From Terriglobales bacterium (GTDB lineage: Bacteria > Acidobacteriota > Terriglobia > Terriglobales > Acidobacteriaceae): a DNA stretch of 64,000 nt. The notes under the pieces are model-generated. The model was given only the letters and a program-made list of their open reading frames with translations. It was not told where the DNA came from and searched no databases. The DNA lies in assembly GCA_035561515.1 (NCBI GenBank), contig DATMXP010000054.1, positions 45,961-109,960 on the forward strand, written 5' to 3'. Each line of letters begins with the position of its first letter. Within the stretch, counting starts at the first letter, position 1. Shown here piece by piece: positions 33,706-42,421 of the stretch. The position numbers were made by a program, and so were the translations under genes.

Positions 33706-35109
33706 ATGCAAACAATGGAATCCACACCGAGCCGCAGGCAAATTGCGGGAGCCGACTTGCTAACGCTGCTGATCATCGATGATGAAAAAGCCGTGCGTGA
33801 AAGCTGTCGCGACGCGGCACAGATGAATGGCTTCAATACGCTGGTAGCGGAAAGCGCCGAGCAGGCTTACAAAATCCTCGATACGCAGGCGATCGACATC
33901 GTGCTTCTGGACCTGAAGCTGCCCGGCGCCAGTGGACTGGAAGCGTTGCGGGAAGTGAAGAAGCGCAAGCCCGATGCGGCCGTCATCATCATTACTGGAT
34001 ATGCGACGGTGGCATCCGCTGTCCATGCCATGAAGCAGGGCGCGTTCGATTACATTACGAAGCCATTCACGCTGGAAGAACTTCGCCTGTTGCTCGAGCG
34101 TGCCACCGATGAACTGAAGCGAGTGACGCAGAAACGTGCGCTCCGTGACGATCTCCGCTCGAAGTTGGGATTCGGATCGCTGGTCGGAAAGTCTGCAGAG
34201 ATGGAACGGCTATACCGGATTATTACGAAGGCGGCCCAGAGTTCGCATCCCGTGCTGATCATTGGTGAGAGCGGTACGGGCAAAGAGTTGGTGGCGCGGT
34301 CGATTCACTACAGCGGCCCGAACCGCGATAAGCCCTTCATTCCTATTGATTGCGGCTCCCTGGTTCCCAGCTTGATCGAGAGCGAACTGTTCGGCTATGT
34401 TCGCGGCGCGTTTACCGGCGCGGTGCGTTCAAAAGAAGGCCTGCTTCAGATCGCAAACGGCGGGACGGTGTTCCTCGATGAAATAGGTGAACTGCCCATC
34501 GACCTTCAGGCGAAGCTGCTGCGCGCCATCCAGGAACATGAGATTCGTCCGGTGGGAAGCACAAAACGGGTTCCGATCGATGTTCGGATTCTCGCAGCCA
34601 CGAACCGGGACCTGGAATCGGAAGTGGCGGATGGCAACTTCCGCCGGGATCTTTATTTCCGGCTCAACGTTCTCACGCTTCGGATTCCGCCGCTGCGCGA
34701 GCGCAAGCAGGATATTCCAATCCTCGTGGAACACTTCATGGATAGGCTCACCCGGGCGAATGGCTTGCGGAAGATGGTGAGTGAAGAAGCCATGCACGCG
34801 CTGATGAACTACGACTGGCCAGGTAACGTACGCGAACTGGAGAACTGCATGGAGCGGACCTGGGCATTGACCTCGGGCCAGACCCTCAGTTTCCCGGACC
34901 TGCCGACGTACATCAAGAACACGCACGAGCAGAAAGCGGCGGGCGTGGAGCAGGCGATTCCGAAAATCCTGCCTTTGATCGAAGTGGAGAGAAAGGCAAT
35001 TCTCGAAGCCATCGAACAACTCCGTGGCGATAAGTTGCTGGCGGCACGGATGCTGGGAATTGGAAAGACAACGCTCTATCGCAAGCTCAAGGAATATTCC
35101 CAATTCTGA
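33706..35109 (+). CDS. NtrC-family sigma-54-dependent response regulator
   Basis: A 467-residue three-domain activator. The receiver domain (about 20-135) has the phospho-acceptor D69 in IVLLDLKLPG and the acidic pair in IIDDE. The AAA+ domain (about 155-390) has Walker A GESGTGKE (187-194), the sigma-54 contact loop GAFTGA (234-239) and Walker B VFLDEIGE. A Fis-type helix-turn-helix closes the protein (LLAARMLGIGKTTLYRKLKEY). ATG 33706 follows GGGAG. No histidine kinase gene is adjacent. The neighbouring sigma-54 promoter at 32681 and the glycan cluster downstream are candidate targets. Confidence 0.92.
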   Translation: MQTMESTPSRRQIAGADLLTLLIIDDEKAVRESCRDAAQMNGFNTLVAESAEQAYKILDTQAIDIVLLDLKLPGASGLEALREVKKRKPDAAVIIITGYATVASAVHAMKQGAFDYITKPFTLEELRLLLERATDELKRVTQKRALRDDLRSKLGFGSLVGKSAEMERLYRIITKAAQSSHPVLIIGESGTGKELVARSIHYSGPNRDKPFIPIDCGSLVPSLIESELFGYVRGAFTGAVRSKEGLLQIANGGTVFLDEIGELPIDLQAKLLRAIQEHEIRPVGSTKRVPIDVRILAATNRDLESEVADGNFRRDLYFRLNVLTLRIPPLRERKQDIPILVEHFMDRLTRANGLRKMVSEEAMHALMNYDWPGNVRELENCMERTWALTSGQTLSFPDLPTYIKNTHEQKAAGVEQAIPKILPLIEVERKAILEAIEQLRGDKLLAARMLGIGKTTLYRKLKEYSQF

Positions 35110-35123
35110 ACTCTAAAACGGAG

Positions 35124-35155
35124 GGCCGGTTCCTTTACGGGAAACCGGCCTTTTT
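35124..35155 (+). terminator. Rho-independent terminator after the sigma-54 activator gene
   Basis: GGCCGGTTCC pairs with GGGAAACCGGCC (small mismatch near the loop) and is followed by TTTTTG. It begins 15 bp after the stop codon. Confidence 0.85.
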
Positions 35156-35222
35156 GTTTGCGCTCTAAGTCCTTTGTTTCCGTTGAACAGTTTGCGGTCC
35201 GCGGATTGCATTTACAACGGGC

Positions 35223-35708
35223 ATGATCTTACTCATCTCGTCTTACAAGAATGCCCCTGAATGCGCGGCCCAGATCGAACAGGCCACGCACGACTCCGTC
35301 AAAACCGTCGATACCCTTCGTAGTGCACAGGCTGCGCTTCGCGACAATCAATTCACTGCCGTGGTGGCGGACGAGAACCTGCTCGAGTGTCACCCGGGCA
35401 GTCTTGATGGATTGGTCCAGAGAATGGGGACCGCCATTCCGGTCATCGTGGATATGGCGTGTCTGCGTCCGCATGGCGTGGCCAAGCATGTGGTGAAGGC
35501 GAATCGTCGTCGACAACTGGAGGAGGGAATTCTGCGCAAGCAGGCGATATTCGAGCTGCAAAGCGAACTGAAGAACGACCTGACGGGAATCCTGATCTCG
35601 ACCGAGTTGGCCTTGAAAGGCGATGGACTCTCTGCGGTTTCGGTGAACCAGATGAACAACATCATGGAAATCGCGCGACGAATCAAATCACGACTGGAGC
35701 TGGCATAA
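35223..35708 (+). CDS. Receiver-like protein with degenerate histidine-kinase dimerisation segment
   Basis: A 161-residue protein. The first 85 residues look like a receiver fold (MILLISSYKN, FTAVVADENLLECHPGS, IPVIVDMACLRP) with a candidate acidic residue in VVADEN but no canonical phospho-site pattern. The remainder resembles a HisKA dimerisation helix pair (ELQSELKNDLTGILIST, IMEIARRIKSRLELA), except that the phospho-accepting histidine is absent and no ATPase domain follows. It may sequester or modulate a kinase or regulator, perhaps the sigma-54 activator just upstream. Function not assigned. Confidence 0.55.
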   Translation: MILLISSYKNAPECAAQIEQATHDSVKTVDTLRSAQAALRDNQFTAVVADENLLECHPGSLDGLVQRMGTAIPVIVDMACLRPHGVAKHVVKANRRRQLEEGILRKQAIFELQSELKNDLTGILISTELALKGDGLSAVSVNQMNNIMEIARRIKSRLELA

Positions 35709-35997
35709 ATTGACGTAAGTGTTAAGAGCGTGAATGATCTTCTGTCCGGCCCGGGGTGGATCAATCGCCTCTGGCCGGAGTCTTTCTTCCGCAGCAAACG
35801 AACTGTTGCAATTTCTTAGATTTGCTTACGTGAGAGTTTCGCGATCTAAATCCCCTGAAACGCGTTTTGTGCAATCGCAGCAGAGATGGTTCGCAATTCC
35901 ATGAAACTGAATTGGTTGCGCGCGGGAAGCATCCTAAGTACCTTCGAGAACTTCTAACCGTGCACATGGGCTGAAGTCGTCCCATGATCACGGACCA

Positions 35998-36822
35998 ATG
36001 GCCACTCAACTGCATACTGTAACGAATCCTGAAACCATCCGGGAAAACCAGACTCAGAAGCCGCATGCCTTCGACAGAAGTGAATTGGAGAGCAGGGTCA
36101 GGGAACTCGGAGAGTGGTTTCACAATCTGGACCTGCACGGTGTCGCCACTGCGCCGAACCACTTTCTCGGCGACTTCCCGAACATCAAGTGGAAACACAT
36201 TGCCGCGGAAATTCCCGAGGACCTGACCGGGGCTTCCGTTCTCGATATCGGCTGCAACGGCGGTTTTTATTGCATACAGCTGAAGCGACGCGGCGCAGAG
36301 CGGGTACTCGGCATCGACGTAGACGATAGATACCTCAACCAGGCACGCTTCGCCGCACAGGAGCTTGAACTCGAAATCGAGTTCGAGAAGCGTTCCGTGT
36401 ACGACGTGGTCAATATTCCCGGCCAGTTCGATTACGTGTTTTTCATGGGTGTGTTCTATCACCTGCGCTATCCGCTGTTTGCCCTCGACAACATCATCAA
36501 GAAAGTGCGGAGCAAGCTGGTGTTCCAAACCATGGTTCGTGGTTCGGAGCAGGCCAAAGCGTTCGAAATGAACTATCACTTCTGGAACAAAGAAGTGTTC
36601 CAGGATCCGCAGTATCCGCAGATGTACTTCGTTGAGCACCAGTACGCAAATGATCCGACGAACTGGTGGATTCCGAACGCCAGCGCCTGCGAAGGGATGC
36701 TGCGCAGCTCGGGGCTGACGATTGTTTCTCATCCGGAACCTGAAAGCTGGATTTGCGAGCCCCGCGAAGTAACGCGCGATGGCAAGTACGTCCTCGATAT
36801 GGAACTGGAAGGGACTCTGTAA
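35998..36822 (+). CDS. CmoB-like SAM-dependent methyltransferase, glycan cluster
   Basis: A 274-residue class I methyltransferase with the SAM-binding loop VLDIGCNGG (81-89) and LGIDVDDRYLNQAR. It also has GQFDYVFFMGVFYHLRYPLF, close to the CmoB/DUF1698 group that carboxymethylates tRNA wobble uridine. Residues such as FHNLDLHGVATAPNHFLGDF at the front and NWWIPN near the end are shared with a group I remember as TIGR04290, found in glycosyltransferase clusters. A sugar or lipid-linked substrate is therefore more likely than tRNA. It is the first gene of the cluster; the upstream 290 bp show no firm promoter. Confidence 0.8.
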   Translation: MATQLHTVTNPETIRENQTQKPHAFDRSELESRVRELGEWFHNLDLHGVATAPNHFLGDFPNIKWKHIAAEIPEDLTGASVLDIGCNGGFYCIQLKRRGAERVLGIDVDDRYLNQARFAAQELELEIEFEKRSVYDVVNIPGQFDYVFFMGVFYHLRYPLFALDNIIKKVRSKLVFQTMVRGSEQAKAFEMNYHFWNKEVFQDPQYPQMYFVEHQYANDPTNWWIPNASACEGMLRSSGLTIVSHPEPESWICEPREVTRDGKYVLDMELEGTL

Positions 36823-36864
36823 CCTGCGCGGGACTACCCGCATGAAGCGAGCGAGGAAGGATTC

Positions 36865-37797
36865 ATGGTTGAAGCAGTGATGCTCTGGAATGAGCCGAAT
36901 AACCTTTCGCATTGGGACTTCAAGTCGGATCCCGAGTGGAAGGCGTTCGCCGAATTGGCCATTGCAGGAGCGAAAGCGGTTCGCAAGGTAAATCCGGAAA
37001 TCCCGATCGTCCTCGGCGGGATTTCTCCCATCGATTCCAACTTCATGCAACTGATGAAGTCGCACGGTGTGCTGCAGCACGTCGACATCGTTGCCGTACA
37101 TGGATTTCCTCTCGACTGGAACCACTGGAATATCTATGAGTGGCCGGCAAAGCTCGAAGAGATACGCGCAGTTACCAATAAGCCGATCTGGGTTTCCGAG
37201 GCAGGGGCTTCTTCGTTCGGGGCGGAAGAGGTCCAGGTGTTCGGAATGCAGAAGACGGCGGAGTTGTTGTTGCCGCGCGTGGATCGCGTGCACTGGTACA
37301 GCCTCTTCGACCTGCCGGCAACGTGGACGGCCACCACTCGACACAAGGAATCGGAAGGAAGTTCCTACTACCGCCACTACTACATGGGCCTGGTGCGTGA
37401 GGACATGACGCCAAAGCCGGCAGCGTTCGAATTTCCGAAGGGCCTTGGAATTTGCCAGTGGTTCCACTTCGAAGATCACCGGCTGGATCCAGGCGTGGAG
37501 TGGCTGAAGAAATTGGGTGTGAAGTACCTGCGTACGGGCGTGAGTTGGGCAGATTGGTTTCGGCCCAATTCCGAGCAGTGGTTCGATCGGCAGATGAAAG
37601 CGCTCGCACCGTTCCAGACGACCATGACGCTGTGTTTCACCCCGGAGCATCTTGGGACTTGGCCGCATTACACGGCACCGCCAAAGAACGTGAACGACTT
37701 TGCCGATTTCGTGACATGGGCGACCGAACGCTACGCGCCGGCAGGTAAGAGCGTGAGCGCCGGGGCGAAAGGACTAAGCGTAGGAGCAGAGGACTAA
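36865..37797 (+). CDS. Glycosidase-like TIM-barrel protein with apparent circular permutation
   Basis: A 310-residue clan-A-like glycosidase. It opens with the acid/base motif MLWNEPNN (E10) and continues through VLGGISPID and DIVAVHGFPLDWNHW to the nucleophile motif VSEAG (E112) and the usual end of such barrels, GLVREDMTPKPAAFEF (175-190). A segment that normally precedes WNEP then follows: GICQWFHFED, WLKKLGVKYLRTGVSWADW, LCFTPEHLG and FADFVTWATERYAP (195-292). The halves are thus in swapped order. An alanine/glycine tail ends the protein. The RBS is GAGGAAGG before ATG 36865; it is 42 bp after the methyltransferase and 1 codon before the epimerase. Substrate unknown. Confidence 0.75.
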   Translation: MVEAVMLWNEPNNLSHWDFKSDPEWKAFAELAIAGAKAVRKVNPEIPIVLGGISPIDSNFMQLMKSHGVLQHVDIVAVHGFPLDWNHWNIYEWPAKLEEIRAVTNKPIWVSEAGASSFGAEEVQVFGMQKTAELLLPRVDRVHWYSLFDLPATWTATTRHKESEGSSYYRHYYMGLVREDMTPKPAAFEFPKGLGICQWFHFEDHRLDPGVEWLKKLGVKYLRTGVSWADWFRPNSEQWFDRQMKALAPFQTTMTLCFTPEHLGTWPHYTAPPKNVNDFADFVTWATERYAPAGKSVSAGAKGLSVGAED

Positions 37798-38916
37798 ATG
37801 GGGAAAAGGGTACTGATAACGGGTGGGGCTGGTTTCGTTGGTTCGCATCTTGCAGACGCACTTTTGAAACAGGGCCATGAAGTAAGGGTGTTCGACAATC
37901 TTACTCCGCAGGTGCATCCAGACGGGGTTCCGGATTACCTGGCTGGCGAAGTCCATTTCCTGACGGGAGACCTTCGCGACCTCGATGCGGTTCGGGACGC
38001 GATCCGTGACATCGACGTGATCTTCCATTTCGGGGCAGCCGTAGGGGTTGGGCAGTCGATGTACGAGATATCCCACTACATGGGCGCGAATACCCAGGGT
38101 ACGGCAAACCTGCTTCAGGCCATCTTGGATTCGGAGATCAAGCTGGAGAAGCTGATAGTTGCCTCGTCGATGTCCATTTACGGCGAGGGCAAATACCTGT
38201 GCGTGGAATGCGGTGAGGTGTCGCCGAAGGAGAGAACTCAAGATCAACTCAAGCAAAAGAAGTGGGAGCCTGCGTGTCCTAGGTGCGGCCGCGATCTGGT
38301 GCCCATACCTACCGACGAATCGAAGCCGTTGAATGTGAGTTCGTATTACGCGCTTTCCAAGAAGGACCAGGAAGAGATGGTGCTGCTCTTCGGACGCACC
38401 TATGGGCTGCCCGCGGTGGCGCTGCGGTTCTTCAACATCTACGGAACCCGGCAGGCACTCTCGAACCCGTACACGGGCGTCGCGGCGATCTTTGCGTCAC
38501 GGTTGCTGAATGAAAGGCCGCCGTTGGTCTTCGAAGACGGCAACCAGATGCGTGACTTCGTGAGCGTTCACGACATTGTCCAGGCAAACCTGCTTGCGAT
38601 GGAGAAGAGCGGCGCCGATGGTATGGCACTCAATGTCGGATCGGGTGAGCCGATTTCGGTCCGCGAAGTAGCGACTGCTCTAGCCGGAGCGTTAGGTGCA
38701 GAGATCGAGCCGGAGTTGACCGGGAAGTACCGTGCAGGAGACATCCGGCATTGCTTCGCTGACATTTCGGCGATCAAGAAACACCTGGGATATGAGCCGA
38801 AGGTGAAATTCGCCGAAGGCGTGAAAGAACTGGTGGGGTGGTTGAAGGAACAAAGGGCGGAAGACCGTGCGGCAGAAGCGGTCGAAAAACTGACCGTCTA
38901 CGGTTTAACTGCTTAG
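37798..38916 (+). CDS. NAD-dependent sugar-nucleotide epimerase with zinc-ribbon insert
   Basis: A 372-residue extended SDR. The cofactor loop is GGAGFVGSH (9-17). The catalytic residues are S124 in ASSMSIYGEG and Y184/K188 in SSYYALSKKD. FFNIYGTRQALSNPYTGV is the typical substrate-side segment. Between strand and helix it carries an insert with four cysteines, CVEC (135-138) and CPRC (160-163), likely a zinc ribbon, as in a subgroup that includes dTDP-L-rhamnose 4-epimerases. The exact nucleotide sugar is open. It starts immediately after the stop of the glycosidase-like gene. Confidence 0.82.
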   Translation: MGKRVLITGGAGFVGSHLADALLKQGHEVRVFDNLTPQVHPDGVPDYLAGEVHFLTGDLRDLDAVRDAIRDIDVIFHFGAAVGVGQSMYEISHYMGANTQGTANLLQAILDSEIKLEKLIVASSMSIYGEGKYLCVECGEVSPKERTQDQLKQKKWEPACPRCGRDLVPIPTDESKPLNVSSYYALSKKDQEEMVLLFGRTYGLPAVALRFFNIYGTRQALSNPYTGVAAIFASRLLNERPPLVFEDGNQMRDFVSVHDIVQANLLAMEKSGADGMALNVGSGEPISVREVATALAGALGAEIEPELTGKYRAGDIRHCFADISAIKKHLGYEPKVKFAEGVKELVGWLKEQRAEDRAAEAVEKLTVYGLTA

Positions 38917-38937
38917 GGATCCAGGGGCGTGGGGCCA

Positions 38938-40047
38938 ATGAAGATGAGAAAGTACGATTCGAAACAGAACATTTTAATTTTTGGAGGGGCCGGATTCATC
39001 GGTTCGAACTGGGCATCGTGGCTGCTGCAGAACACGGATGCCAACGTTCATATCTACGACAATCTGTCGCGCCGAGGGGTGCGCTTCAATCTGGAGAGCC
39101 TGAAGAAGATTGCAGGTCGCTCTGGGAGACTGCGGGTGACGGTGGCGGATATTCGCGAAGCCGATGAAGTGGAACGCGCGGTCCGCGACGTGGCCGAGGT
39201 CTACCATTTTGCCGCCCAGGTTGCGGTGACGACTTCGGTGCTCGACCCGAGACTCGATTTTGACATCAACCTCCGAGGGACATTCAACGTCCTGGAGGGG
39301 ATCCGGAAGGCAGGGCATAAGCCGTTCCTGCTGTTCACTTCCACGAACAAGGTTTATGGCGAGTTGGGCGAACATTCGACTACGCTTGCCGGATCTCGTT
39401 GGGCATTCCGCGAAATCAAGGGAGTCTCCGAGCTTCAGCCGCTCGACTTCTATTCTCCTTATGGCTGCTCAAAGGGAGCGGCGGATCAGTACGTTCACGA
39501 CTACGCCCGCATTTACGACATCCCCACTGTTGTGTTCCGTATGTCGTGCATTGCCGGGCCGAGACAGTTTGGAAATGAAGACCAGGGCTGGGTCGCGCAC
39601 TTCCTTTACTCCGCGATCCAGCAAATTCCACTCGTAATCTACGGGGACGGCCGGCAGGTGCGTGACGTCCTTTGCGTGGACGATCTGGTGCGCGCATTCG
39701 ATGTGGTGCGCAGCAATGAGACGATCACTCGTGGAAATGTGTACAACGTGGGCGGTGGTCCGGAGAACACGACTTCGCTGCTCGAACTGCTCGCGGAGAT
39801 CGAAAAGCTCATTGGCACCAAGGTTCAGTACGTCAAAGACGATTCTCGGCCGGGCGATCAATTGGTCTACGTGACCGACTACGGCAAACTCAAACGCCAC
39901 ACCGGCTGGAAGCCGCAGTTCAACGTAAGGCAGACGTTGCTGAAAATTCAGGACTGGTGGAAAAACAACCGCGACATCTTCGAGCCCGTGCGCGTTGCGG
40001 AGCCGGTGATGAGCCCAACGCTGCAGGATTTGCAGGGGGCCGCATGA
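38938..40047 (+). CDS. CDP-paratose 2-epimerase-like SDR
   Basis: A 369-residue extended SDR with NILIFGGAGFIGSNWASWLL at the front, FTSTNKVYGELGEHS, the catalytic tyrosine/lysine in SPYGCSKGAADQYVHDY, and RMSCIAGPRQFGNEDQGW, which strongly resembles CDP-paratose/CDP-tyvelose epimerases. These invert C2 of a 3,6-dideoxyhexose nucleotide. None of the other CDP-dideoxysugar genes (rfbF, rfbG, rfbH) lies in the window, so a different substrate is possible. ATG 38938 is preferred to GTG 38929. Its last four bases overlap the start of the radical SAM gene. Confidence 0.82.
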   Translation: MKMRKYDSKQNILIFGGAGFIGSNWASWLLQNTDANVHIYDNLSRRGVRFNLESLKKIAGRSGRLRVTVADIREADEVERAVRDVAEVYHFAAQVAVTTSVLDPRLDFDINLRGTFNVLEGIRKAGHKPFLLFTSTNKVYGELGEHSTTLAGSRWAFREIKGVSELQPLDFYSPYGCSKGAADQYVHDYARIYDIPTVVFRMSCIAGPRQFGNEDQGWVAHFLYSAIQQIPLVIYGDGRQVRDVLCVDDLVRAFDVVRSNETITRGNVYNVGGGPENTTSLLELLAEIEKLIGTKVQYVKDDSRPGDQLVYVTDYGKLKRHTGWKPQFNVRQTLLKIQDWWKNNRDIFEPVRVAEPVMSPTLQDLQGAA

Positions 40048-41330
40048 AATTCGCGTTGGTAAATCCGAACTGGGATTTCAGCGGTTCGACATATTTCGGC
40101 TGCCGCGATCCGCATTATCCGCTGGAACTGTTGTTCGCCTTCGACAAAATCATCGAGGACGGCCACGAGCCGATGTTGGTGGATGCGCAAACCGACAACC
40201 TGACCACCGAAGAGACGAAACGCCGGGTTGACGCATTCGCGCCAGACTTCCTTGTGATTCCTACGGCACCGTCGTATCTGTTCTGGCGGTGTCCTCCGCC
40301 GGAAGTTCGCATTCCAAAGGAGTGGTTCGCCCAGCTTGGCGGGAAGGCCGTGAAGGTCGCCATCGGTCCGCACACGTCTGCCACGCCGGCAGCGGCGATC
40401 CGCAAGATGGGGTGCGACGTCGGATTGCGCGGCGAACCGGACCAGACCATCCCGGAATTGGCATCGAAGGGATGGGCCGATATCGTCGGCTGCTGCTGGC
40501 GAGACGAAAGCGGCATGCACGTGGCGCCCGGATTGGGCGTTACCGACATGAAGTCGCTTAAGGCGCTCACCTTCGAGAACTACAACGTAGAGGCGCACAA
40601 GCACCGTCACCATGTGTTCTGGGGTGAAGGTCACGGAGCGGAACTGGAATTTGCACGCGGATGTCCGTGGTCATGCACCTTCTGCAATAAGACGCTCTTC
40701 CGCAACAAATTCCGGGAGCGTGACGTCGACGCCGTGCTGGCCGAAGTCGATCGCGTGATAGCGCGCGGCGTGGACTACATCTACTTCATCGACGAAATAT
40801 TCGGCGTGGGTAAGAACGTGCGACGCCTGCTGGAGGGCATTGCAGAGCGCAATGTGAACATCGGATTCCAGACGCGCATTGATCTCTGGGACGAAGAGAC
40901 ACTCGATCTGCTGGGACGCGCAAGGTGTATCTCCATGGAGTGCGGCATTGAGTCGATCACGGAGGAAGGTCGCGACGAGCTAAACAAAAACTGCAAGATG
41001 AACACCGATCGCATCTCGGAACTGCTTATCTATGCGAAGCAGCGGATCCACTGGGTACAGGCGAATCTCATCCTGACTGAGAAGGACAACAAGGAAGAGA
41101 TCCGTAGATGGCAGGACCATTTAAAGGCTCACGGTGTGTGGGTGAGTGAACCGGTGCCGATGTTCCCATTCCCAGGTTCGCCGCTTTACGTGCAGCTCTT
41201 CGGCAATCCGGACGATGACGCATGGGAGCGTGCACATCGTTATTACACCAAGACGTTTTCGGATAAAGGTTACAGCGATATCCAGGAACAGAAACCTGCG
41301 ACGCTCGAGGATCTTGAATGCGCGTGTTAG
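40044..41330 (+). CDS. B12-binding radical SAM enzyme
   Basis: A 428-residue protein. Residues 1-150 form a Rossmann-like cobalamin-binding domain (MKFALVNPNWDFSGSTYFG, VIPTAPSYLFWRCPPPE). The radical SAM core starts with the cluster motif CPWSCTFC (C207, C211, C214), followed by FIDEIFGVGKN, GIESITEEG and WVQANLILTEKDN. Such enzymes methylate unreactive carbons or rearrange sugars and lipids. I recall the group as TIGR04295, linked to the same gene clusters as the methyltransferase. ATG 40044 overlaps the previous stop (ATGA), and the gene overlaps the next one by 13 bp. Confidence 0.85.
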   Translation: MKFALVNPNWDFSGSTYFGCRDPHYPLELLFAFDKIIEDGHEPMLVDAQTDNLTTEETKRRVDAFAPDFLVIPTAPSYLFWRCPPPEVRIPKEWFAQLGGKAVKVAIGPHTSATPAAAIRKMGCDVGLRGEPDQTIPELASKGWADIVGCCWRDESGMHVAPGLGVTDMKSLKALTFENYNVEAHKHRHHVFWGEGHGAELEFARGCPWSCTFCNKTLFRNKFRERDVDAVLAEVDRVIARGVDYIYFIDEIFGVGKNVRRLLEGIAERNVNIGFQTRIDLWDEETLDLLGRARCISMECGIESITEEGRDELNKNCKMNTDRISELLIYAKQRIHWVQANLILTEKDNKEEIRRWQDHLKAHGVWVSEPVPMFPFPGSPLYVQLFGNPDDDAWERAHRYYTKTFSDKGYSDIQEQKPATLEDLECAC

Positions 41331-42421
41331 TCACCGCTGACACGGTGGGTGGCGTCTGGACATACACGCGCGAGCTCGTGACCGGGCTCGCGAAGCGTGG
41401 CGTCGAGGTCACCCTGGTCAGCTTTGGCGAAATTCCAACGAATGCGCAGTCAGAATGGCTGGATGCTTTGCCGGGCGTCGATTTTCGAGCCACGGCTTTC
41501 AAACTCGAGTGGATGCAGGAGTCGGCAGACGACTTGATCGCAGCGTCGGAATTCCTGCGCGACATCATTGCCGAGAAAAGGCCCGACCTGCTGCACTTCA
41601 GCCAGTACTGTTTCGGCGCCATGGATACTGCGGTGCCGAAGGTCGTGGTGGCGCATAGCGACGTGGTGAGCTGGTGGGTCACCGTTCACGGTGAAGAGCC
41701 TCCAACTAACGAATGGATTAAGGGTTACCGCGAAGTCGTACAGAGAGGGCTGGACGGCGCAGACACGGTTGTTGCCCCGTCGAAGTGGATGCTGGGCCAG
41801 ATCAACGAACTGTACGGAACGCGCAAGAGCGGTACCGTTATCTATAACGGACGCAACCCTGGTCTGTTCAACCCTCATGTCGGCAAAGATGACCTGGTGA
41901 TCGCCGTTGGCCGGCTATGGGATAAAGCCAAACAGGTATCACTGCTGATGGACGCTTCGCATAAAGTGCCCGTGTGGATCGCCGGCGAAGAGCAGCATCC
42001 CGACTCGGCATTCCGTTCCGACCAGAAGCTGCGGGCACGGGGTGTCCGGTTTTGCGGCAAGCAGTCGGAAGCGCAACTGAGACAACTGTTCAGCCGCGCT
42101 TCCATCTACGCAGCGACATCGCGGTACGAACCTTTTGGTCTCGCGCCTCTGGAGGCAGCCCTGTCGCGCTGTGCCATCGTTGCCAATGACATTCCCACAT
42201 TCCACGAGTTATGGGGAGAAACTGCGCTTTACTTCCAGCACAACGATGCCAGGGATCTGGCGCGAAAGCTCGAACGTCTACAGAACGACCCTGAACTGCG
42301 CATGACCTATGCAAATCTTGCTTACGGTCGCGCGCGACAGAGATTCACAGCCGAACGCATGGTTGACGACTACATGAACCTGTATCAAACCCTGGTGCCT
42401 GCGGGAGTAGCTGTTGCATGA
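41318..42421 (+). CDS. GT4-type glycosyltransferase
   Basis: A 367-residue GT-B glycosyltransferase. The N-terminal acceptor half begins MRVLVTADTVGGVWTYTREL. The donor half has VIAVGRLWDKAKQVSLLMDA, VRFCGKQSEAQLRQLFSRA and the E-x7-E region SRYEPFGLAPLEAALSRCAI. It uses an activated sugar (probably UDP-, GDP- or ADP-linked) to extend a glycan in the cytoplasm. It overlaps the radical SAM gene by 13 bp and the next gene by ATGA, so it belongs to the same translated unit. Confidence 0.87.
   Translation: MRVLVTADTVGGVWTYTRELVTGLAKRGVEVTLVSFGEIPTNAQSEWLDALPGVDFRATAFKLEWMQESADDLIAASEFLRDIIAEKRPDLLHFSQYCFGAMDTAVPKVVVAHSDVVSWWVTVHGEEPPTNEWIKGYREVVQRGLDGADTVVAPSKWMLGQINELYGTRKSGTVIYNGRNPGLFNPHVGKDDLVIAVGRLWDKAKQVSLLMDASHKVPVWIAGEEQHPDSAFRSDQKLRARGVRFCGKQSEAQLRQLFSRASIYAATSRYEPFGLAPLEAALSRCAIVANDIPTFHELWGETALYFQHNDARDLARKLERLQNDPELRMTYANLAYGRARQRFTAERMVDDYMNLYQTLVPAGVAVA

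Noticed and set aside
35196..35209. GG-N10-GC resembling a sigma-54 promoter before 35223
   Set aside because: The -24 half is poor, and the start codon would be almost at the transcription start; chance is high in GC-rich DNA.
35761..37668. A 635-codon open frame on the minus strand
   Set aside because: It lies antisense to the methyltransferase and glycosidase-like genes, has no recognisable domain and no RBS, and reflects high GC at third positions.
38938..40047. Complete CDP-tyvelose/paratose pathway
   Set aside because: Only one paratose-epimerase-like gene is present; the dehydratase and deoxygenase genes are absent from the window.
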